Positions 59,370 through 64,000 of a stretch of 64,000 bases of DNA are shown piece after piece. This stretch comes from Catenulispora sp. EB89. GTDB lineage: Bacteria; Actinomycetota; Actinomycetes; Streptomycetales; Catenulisporaceae. The DNA lies in the NCBI RefSeq assembly GCF_041261445.1, contig NZ_JBGCCU010000001.1:372001-436000 (forward strand), given 5' to 3'. The first letter of the stretch is position 1, and each line of letters opens with the position of its first letter. A program made the position numbers and the translations under genes. Below the pieces are notes generated by a model. It was not told the DNA's origin and searched no databases. It saw nothing but the letters and a program-made list of their open reading frames with translations.

Positions 59370-60170
59370 GTGCGCACGTCCCGAGGAACCGCCGTCCGAA
59401 CAGGAGCCGCGCTGGTCGCGGCCGTGGCGGCGCTGGCCGGATGCGGATCCACCGGTACCAACGGCGTGGCCAAGAAGGGCGCCGGATCCATCGTCGCCAC
59501 CGCCGAGGACGCGGTGCTGAACGCCAGCAGCGTGCACATCCAGGGCCAGTTCACCTCCGGGGCCCAGCAGGTCGCGCTGGACCTGCGGCTGGAGAAGGAC
59601 AAGGGCGCCTCCGGCACCGTCACCATCGGCAGCGAGGTGATCGAGCTGCTGCGGGTCGGGCCGGACGTCTACGTGAAGGGCGACCAGGCGTTCTACCGCT
59701 CGGTGCTGTCACGGCTCGGCGACACCTCGCCGGCGCCCAGCGCGGCCGGGGCCCCCTCGACCTCCGGTTCGCCGTCGTCCGGCGGCAGCCCGAGCGCGGG
59801 GCAGAGTTCTTCGGACAACAGCATCGCGGTGACCGCCATGCAGATCAACTACCTGCACATCGGCCCGGCCGACGCGCAGTACCAGACCTTCGCCTCGCTC
59901 ACCGATCCGCGCCAGCTGCTGGCGCAGATCATGCAGGGCATCGGGTCGCTGGGCAAGGACGGCCAGAAGGACATCCGGGGCACCAAGTCGATCGTGCTGT
60001 CCGGGGCGAAGGACACCCGGGTGTACGTGGCCATCGACGGCGAGCCCTACCTGGAGCGGGTGCTGCCGCCCGGCGGCGGGACGCTGGACTTCATGGACTA
60101 CGGCACCCCGGTGACGCTCAACCCGCCGCCGCCGGGACAGGTCGTCGACATAGCGAAGATCGCGAAGTAG
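59370..60170 (+). CDS. LppX/LprG-like lipoprotein
   Basis: A 266-residue lipoprotein. Signal sequence with lipobox LAGC (Cys about 25: AALVAAVAALAGCG). The mature part looks like the LppX_LprAFG fold, which binds lipids (SIVATAEDAVLNASSVHIQG, VIELLRVGPDVYVKGDQAFY). A Ser/Gly/Pro-rich insertion (about 125-150) interrupts it. In mycobacteria these proteins carry lipids to the outer membrane; in a Gram-positive without one the role is open. The start is GTG 59370 with GGAG 5 nt upstream; the longer frame overlaps the divergent CBS gene. Confidence 0.8.
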   Translation: MRTSRGTAVRTGAALVAAVAALAGCGSTGTNGVAKKGAGSIVATAEDAVLNASSVHIQGQFTSGAQQVALDLRLEKDKGASGTVTIGSEVIELLRVGPDVYVKGDQAFYRSVLSRLGDTSPAPSAAGAPSTSGSPSSGGSPSAGQSSSDNSIAVTAMQINYLHIGPADAQYQTFASLTDPRQLLAQIMQGIGSLGKDGQKDIRGTKSIVLSGAKDTRVYVAIDGEPYLERVLPPGGGTLDFMDYGTPVTLNPPPPGQVVDIAKIAK

Positions 60171-60180
60171 CAGCGATCCG

Positions 60181-61020
60181 TCACACCACCGAGGCGAAGG
60201 CCTTGCCGTCCAGCACGATCTCCGGCTCGACCCCCAGCGCCGCGTACACATGCGCCGCGACGTCAACGTGCCGCAGCGTCCCGTAGTCCGCGCCGCCCTC
60301 GATGCCCGGACCGCACGCCGCGATCCACGCGGTCCGCTCGGCCTCGCTGCCGCCGCCGTGGCCGCCTTCGAGCACCTGGCCGTGGTCGGTCACCAGGATG
60401 AAGGTCCAGTTCTCCCCGGCCCGCTCCGGCCGCGACGCGACCGCCGCCAGCAGCCGCCCGACCCGCGCGTCGGTGCGGCGGATGGCGGCCCGGTACAGAT
60501 CCCCGCAGCCCTGGTCGTGGCCGGTGGCGTCATTCACGCCGAGGTAGACGAACGCCGCCGCGACGTCCTCGGCGGCCAGCACGCGCTCGGCGTCCCCGGT
60601 GACCGCCTCGTCGCCGCGGTCGCAGCCCGGGGCCGACTGCCCGAACGTGGCGAAGCTCAGGCGGGAGGGCGCGGCGAACATCGGGCCGTGGTCGGCGGTG
60701 GTGGCCAGCGGCGGCCAGGCGCCGATCGCGAGATAGGTGTGCAGGCCGAAATCGCGCGTCAGCACGGTCAGGAAGTCCGGGTGGTCGGCCAGACGGTGCC
60801 CCGCGAAGTCATTGCTCCTGATGTTGTGCCGGTCGATCGTGGTTCCGGTGACGGCGGTGGCCCAGCAGGGTCCTGACACCGTCGGCGTGCCGTCCTCGAT
60901 CCACACCGGGGCCAGGAAGCCCTCGCCGACGATCCGGTCGATGTTCGGTGTCGGCTCGGCTTCCAGGAAGTCCAGGCGGGTGCCGTCGATCCCGATGACC
61001 AGTACGCGTGAAGTGCTCAT
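60181..61020 (-). CDS. alkaline-phosphatase-superfamily phosphodiesterase
   Basis: A 279-residue enzyme of the type I phosphodiesterase/nucleotide pyrophosphatase family (PF01663). Visible are VLVIGIDGTRLDFLEAEPTP (metal Asp), the nucleophile Thr region EDGTPTVSGPCW, FVYLGVNDATGHDQ (metal Asp/His) and VTDHGQVLEGGHGG (metal Asp/His). It should be a cytosolic hydrolase of phosphodiesters or of sugar-nucleotide-like compounds. GGGGAG precedes ATG 61020. It is followed by the lipoprotein convergently and preceded by a dehydrogenase gene 23 bp upstream on the same strand, so they may form an operon. Confidence 0.9.
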   Translation of the reverse strand: MSTSRVLVIGIDGTRLDFLEAEPTPNIDRIVGEGFLAPVWIEDGTPTVSGPCWATAVTGTTIDRHNIRSNDFAGHRLADHPDFLTVLTRDFGLHTYLAIGAWPPLATTADHGPMFAAPSRLSFATFGQSAPGCDRGDEAVTGDAERVLAAEDVAAAFVYLGVNDATGHDQGCGDLYRAAIRRTDARVGRLLAAVASRPERAGENWTFILVTDHGQVLEGGHGGGSEAERTAWIAACGPGIEGGADYGTLRHVDVAAHVYAALGVEPEIVLDGKAFASVV

Positions 61021-61043
61021 GTCTCCCCTGGGTTGTGAGTCGG

Positions 61044-62066
61044 CTAAGCGATCCGCGCGAGATCATCCTCACCGACCGCGCCGAGCAGCGGAAGCCCCGC
61101 CACGTACCGCTCGACCTCGGCCACCGCGTACGCGCCGAGCAGCGCCACCTCGGTCCCCATCGCCCCGGCCAGGTGCGGTGTCACGACCACGTTCGGCAGC
61201 AGGAACAACGGATGCGTCGGCGGCAGCGGTTCGTCCGGGTCGGTGACGTCCAGGAACGCGTCGATCCGGCCGCCGGCGCAGTGCCGCACCAGCGCCTCGG
61301 TGTCGATCAGGGCGCCGCGGGCGGTGTTGACGAGTACCGAGCCGTCGCGCATCAGCGCCAGCCGCCGGTCGTCGAGCAGGTGGTGCGTCTCCGGCAGGGA
61401 CGGTGCGTGCAGGGTCACCACATCGCTGCGCCGCAGCAGCTCGTCGAGCTCGACGAGCCGCACCGACCACGGCGCCGGCACCAGCGCCGCCGCCTCGGCG
61501 GCGCTCAGCGTCGGATCGGCGAGCAGCACCTCGAAGCCCTCGCGCGCCAGCATCGGCAGCACCAGCCGGCCGATCCGCGACGCGCCGACCACGCCGACCG
61601 TGCGGCCGACGTTGCCGAACCGCGGCGAGGTCGCGGACGGCTTGTAGCTGCCCCGGGCGTACTGCCGCGCCATCGCGAAGGTCCGCTTGCCGGCCAAGAG
61701 GATCACGCTCAGCGTGAACTGCGCGACCGGATAGGCGTTGGCGTCCGCGGCCGAGGACGCGAGGATGCCGCGCGCCCAGAAATCCGGGCCCAGATGGTGT
61801 TTCAGCGAGCCCGCCGCGTGGATCACCGCGCGCAGGTTCGGCGCCGCGTCCAGCGCCTCGGCGTCCAGCATCGGGCAGCCCCAGCCGGTCAGCAGGACCT
61901 CCGCGCCGGCCAGGGCCCGCCGGGCGCGCGGCTCCGCGAAGTCGGTCACGACCAGGCCGTGGTCGATCTCGACGACGGCGTCGAGCCGGGCGCGCAGCGC
62001 GGCGGGGAACGCCGCGTCGGCGACGTCCGGGCGCATGGCGAAGAACGCGGCGGCGCGGTCGGCCAT
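61044..62066 (-). CDS. D-isomer-specific 2-hydroxyacid dehydrogenase
   Basis: A 340-residue dehydrogenase: GRTVGVVGASRIGRLVLPML (NAD-binding), VVTLHAPSLPETHHLLD, SVLVNTARGALIDTEALVRH, and the catalytic His near PHLAGA. It reduces or oxidises 2-hydroxyacids with NAD. GAGGGAG precedes ATG 62066. A GTAACCGTTTT element 22-32 nt upstream matches the one in the promoter of the divergent ABC transporter, so both are likely under one LacI-type regulator. With the phosphodiesterase gene downstream it may take part in sugar or sugar-acid use. Confidence 0.92.
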   Translation of the reverse strand: MADRAAAFFAMRPDVADAAFPAALRARLDAVVEIDHGLVVTDFAEPRARRALAGAEVLLTGWGCPMLDAEALDAAPNLRAVIHAAGSLKHHLGPDFWARGILASSAADANAYPVAQFTLSVILLAGKRTFAMARQYARGSYKPSATSPRFGNVGRTVGVVGASRIGRLVLPMLAREGFEVLLADPTLSAAEAAALVPAPWSVRLVELDELLRRSDVVTLHAPSLPETHHLLDDRRLALMRDGSVLVNTARGALIDTEALVRHCAGGRIDAFLDVTDPDEPLPPTHPLFLLPNVVVTPHLAGAMGTEVALLGAYAVAEVERYVAGLPLLGAVGEDDLARIA

Positions 62067-62087
62067 CGAGTCTCCCTCTCAGTTCAG

Positions 62088-62098
62088 GTAACCGTTTT
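62088..62098. promoter_or_regulatory. LacI-type operator, dehydrogenase side
   Basis: GTAACCGTTTT, 22 bp from the dehydrogenase start codon; identical 11-mer to 62209-62219. Confidence 0.6.
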
Positions 62099-62195
62099 CG
62101 TAGCTCCCGGAGCGTAGGTCGTCGAAGGTGCGCGGTCAAGAAGGCCACGTCCACGTCACGTGAGATCACAAGTCGGCCACGCTGACGTCGATTGC

Positions 62196-62224
62196 TTGAC
62201 GCGGGACAGTAACCGTTTTAGGTT
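62196..62224 (+). promoter_or_regulatory. promoter of the ABC transporter operon
   Basis: TTGACG, a 17-bp spacer, and TAGGTT. The LacI-type operator lies within the spacer. Confidence 0.75.
62209..62219. promoter_or_regulatory. LacI-type operator, transporter side
   Basis: GTAACCGTTTT between -35 and -10; same 11-mer and orientation as 62088-62098. LacI-family sites often carry AACCGTT/AACGGTT cores. Confidence 0.65.
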
Positions 62225-62285
62225 CGCGTCCCGTCGCAAGAAAACGCTCCACAGACCGAATGCTCCAGAGGTTGGGAGGTACCGC

Positions 62286-63245
62286 ATGGCCGCAACGGCC
62301 GCCGCAGCCGCCACGTCATCCGCGGCCAAGCCCCGTGACCGGACCCGCTGGGCCCGCTTCCGGCGGGACAAGGTCCTGTTGCTGATGATGCTCCCGGGCG
62401 TGCTGTACTTCGGCGTCTTCCAGTACGCGGCGCAGCTCGGCAACATCATCGCCTTCAAGGACTACGTGCCCTTCGTCGGCATCAAGGACAGCGCCTGGGT
62501 CGGCTTCCAGCAGTTCTCGACGCTGTTCGCCGACCCGGACTTCTGGCACGCGGTCCGCAACACCTTCGAACTGGCCCTGATCCAGCTGGTCTTCTTCTTC
62601 CCGGTACCGCTGGCGCTGGCGATGTTCCTGTTCAGCCTGAGCCGGAACTGGGTGCGCAAGCTGGTGGTCAGCTTCGTCTACCTGCCGCACTTCATCTCGT
62701 GGGTGGTGGTGGTCGGGCTGTTCGTGCAGGTGCTCGGACCGTCCGGGATGGTCAACAGCTTCCTGACCCACGACAGCCACCACGTCGTGGTCAACGTCTT
62801 CCGCGACCCCTCCTGGTTCAAGCCGATGATGCTGATCGAGCTGATCTGGAAGGACTGCGGCTGGGGCACGATCATCTTCCTGGCCGCGCTGTACCAGGTG
62901 GACGACTCGCTCTACGAGGCCGCCTCGCTCGACGGCGCCGGCTGGGCCCGCCGCACCTGGCACGTCACCCTGCCCTCGATCCGGCCGGTCATCGTGCTGC
63001 TGCTGATCCTGCGGGTCGGCGACATCCTGTCGGTCGGCTTCGACCAGGTGATGCAGCAGCGCGACACGTTCACGCCGGCCGCGGCGGAAGTGATCGACAC
63101 CTACGTCTACAACCACGGCGTCGGCAGCGGCCAGTTCTCCGTCGCGGCGGTCGCCGGCCTGCTCAAGGGGCTGGTGGCGATGGTCCTGGTGATCGGCGCC
63201 AACAAGGTCGCGCACAAGCTCGGTGAGCAGGGGGTCTACCAGTGA
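62286..63245 (+). CDS. carbohydrate ABC transporter permease, LplB type
   Basis: A 319-residue permease with six or more transmembrane helices (LLLMMLPGVLYFGVFQY, FELALIQLVFFFPVPLALAM, LPHFISWVVVVGLFVQVLG) and the EAA loop YEAASLDGAGWARRTWHVTL that docks to the ATPase. The layout (IIAFKDYVPFVGIKDSAWVG after the first helix) fits LplB-like permeases of CUT1 importers for oligosaccharides such as aldouronates. GGGAGGTACC precedes ATG 62286. The next gene overlaps by 4 bp (GTGA). A LacI-type operator controls the promoter. Confidence 0.93.
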   Translation: MAATAAAAATSSAAKPRDRTRWARFRRDKVLLLMMLPGVLYFGVFQYAAQLGNIIAFKDYVPFVGIKDSAWVGFQQFSTLFADPDFWHAVRNTFELALIQLVFFFPVPLALAMFLFSLSRNWVRKLVVSFVYLPHFISWVVVVGLFVQVLGPSGMVNSFLTHDSHHVVVNVFRDPSWFKPMMLIELIWKDCGWGTIIFLAALYQVDDSLYEAASLDGAGWARRTWHVTLPSIRPVIVLLLILRVGDILSVGFDQVMQQRDTFTPAAAEVIDTYVYNHGVGSGQFSVAAVAGLLKGLVAMVLVIGANKVAHKLGEQGVYQ

Positions 63246-64000
63246 GCGTCGAGAGCTCGAATCTGCGCCCGGCGTGGATGGGCCGGCCCCGGCCGGCGGT
63301 CAGCGCGCTGAAGGCGGCCACGGTCGTGGTGATCCTGGCACTGATCGCGGTGCCGTTCTGGCTGGTGTTCGCCACCTCGGTGTCCTCCGACGCCAAGGTG
63401 AACGCCAACGGCGGCTGGTCGCTGTGGCCGGACGAGCTGGACTTCTCCGCCTACACCAACGTCTTCAAGGGCGGGACCATCGGCCACGCGCTGTGGGTCT
63501 CGGTCCTGGTGACCGTGCTCGGCACCGCGCTGAGCCTGGCCTCGACGACGTTCCTGGCCTACGCGCTGTCCCGGCCGAACGTGCTGGCCGGCAAGCCGAT
63601 CCTGCTGGCCGTCCTGTTCACGTTCCTGTTCCCGGCCGGCATGATCCCGAGCTTCCTGGTGGTCACCGACCTGCACCTGTTCGACCATCTGGCCGCGCTG
63701 TTCGTCCCGGTGATGATCAACGTCTTCAACCTGGTCATCATGCGCGGCTTCTTCCAGGGCATCCCGGAGGAGCTGTACGAGGCGGCGCGGCTGGACGGCG
63801 CCGGGGATCTCAGGACCCTGTTCCGGATCGTGCTGCCGCTGTCCAAGGCGATCATCGCGGTGGTCGGCCTGTACTACGCGGTCGGCTACTGGAACGACTA
63901 CTTCCGGGCGATGCTCTACACCAACGGCGGCTCGCTGAACCCGCTGTCCACGGTGCTGCGCGGCTTCGTCATCGCCGGCAACAACCCCAACGCCGAGGCC
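63242..64000 (+). CDS. carbohydrate ABC transporter permease, LplC/MalG type (runs off the right edge)
   Basis: Starts with GTG 63242 overlapping the previous stop codon (GTGA) and is open to the window end (253 codons). Helices include ATVVVILALIAVPFWLVFAT and ILLAVLFTFLFPAGMIPSFL; the EAA loop is YEAARLDGAGDLRTLFRIVL, followed by PLSKAIIAVVGLYYAVGYWN. This is the second CUT1 permease of the importer; the binding protein and possibly the ATPase or enzymes should follow outside the window. The gene is incomplete here only because of the window edge. Confidence 0.93.
   Translation, partial: MSVESSNLRPAWMGRPRPAVSALKAATVVVILALIAVPFWLVFATSVSSDAKVNANGGWSLWPDELDFSAYTNVFKGGTIGHALWVSVLVTVLGTALSLASTTFLAYALSRPNVLAGKPILLAVLFTFLFPAGMIPSFLVVTDLHLFDHLAALFVPVMINVFNLVIMRGFFQGIPEELYEAARLDGAGDLRTLFRIVLPLSKAIIAVVGLYYAVGYWNDYFRAMLYTNGGSLNPLSTVLRGFVIAGNNPNAEA

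Overview
The window is high-GC DNA from an actinomycete (Actinomycetota). The evidence is the dnaK-grpE-dnaJ-hspR-clpB heat-shock order with HspR-type (HAIR) operators, a bacterial proteasome activator (Bpa), a tamR/tam pair, actinobacterial hydrolases and kinases, frequent GTG/TTG starts, and at least nine genes that look leaderless (TANNNT -10 box 6-8 nt before the start codon). A perfect parS site at 14965-14984 shows that this is chromosomal; actinomycete parS sites usually lie in the origin-proximal part. Gene content resembles the central chromosome of Streptomyces/Catenulispora-type organisms, but the genus cannot be fixed from this sequence. I see no rRNA, tRNA, CRISPR array, intact insertion sequence or large biosynthetic cluster.

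Layout. 1-8.8 kb: nhaA (partial), acs with a Crp-like box, a LytS/LytTR two-component pair, a TetR regulator with an alpha/beta hydrolase, a CooC-like ATPase opposite a degenerate Fic protein, an IS630 scrap and a DUF5519 protein. 8.9-15.7 kb: a divergent SDR/TetR pair with two tandem operators, an RNA-like intergenic stretch, quinone oxidoreductase, bpa, an APH-type kinase, an esterase, parS and a membrane protein. 16-24.5 kb: dnaK-grpE-dnaJ-hspR, clpB, then a HipA-like kinase with a DUF3037 partner. 24.5-32.8 kb: SDR, receptor-type Ser/Thr kinase, nitrilase-family amidase, and a 2-oxoacid dehydrogenase operon (E1alpha-E1beta-E2) divergent from a NarL-type regulator.

32.8-42.1 kb: TetR/FAD monooxygenase with three operators, pheA, a J-domain-like protein, pxpA, a long repeat protein, a LapA-like membrane protein, an FHA protein, a lipoprotein serpin and an acidic/lysine-rich protein. 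42.1-50.7 kb: nitroreductase, SAF-domain protein, FmdB-type zinc ribbon, a large PP2C/SpoIIE phosphatase-kinase, 5-formyl-THF cyclo-ligase, a diguanylate cyclase, galU, moeA and moaC. 50.8-64 kb: an MFS exporter with a perfect Crp box, a metallo-beta-lactamase/Rieske fusion, an SGNH esterase, tamR/tam, a VOC protein, DUF1003 and CBS/MgtE-N proteins, an LppX/LprG-like lipoprotein, a phosphodiesterase-type enzyme, a 2-hydroxyacid dehydrogenase, and the start of a carbohydrate ABC transporter that appears to share a LacI-type operator with the dehydrogenase.

The strongest themes are protein quality control (Hsp70 system, ClpB, HspR and Bpa within about 11 kb; Bpa is known in mycobacteria to feed HspR to the proteasome) and local regulator-target pairs whose operators can be read directly. 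The least understood items are the HipA-like/DUF3037 pair, the degenerate Fic protein next to a metal-chaperone-type ATPase, the Myb-like repeat protein, the lipoprotein serpin, and the metallo-beta-lactamase/Rieske fusion.
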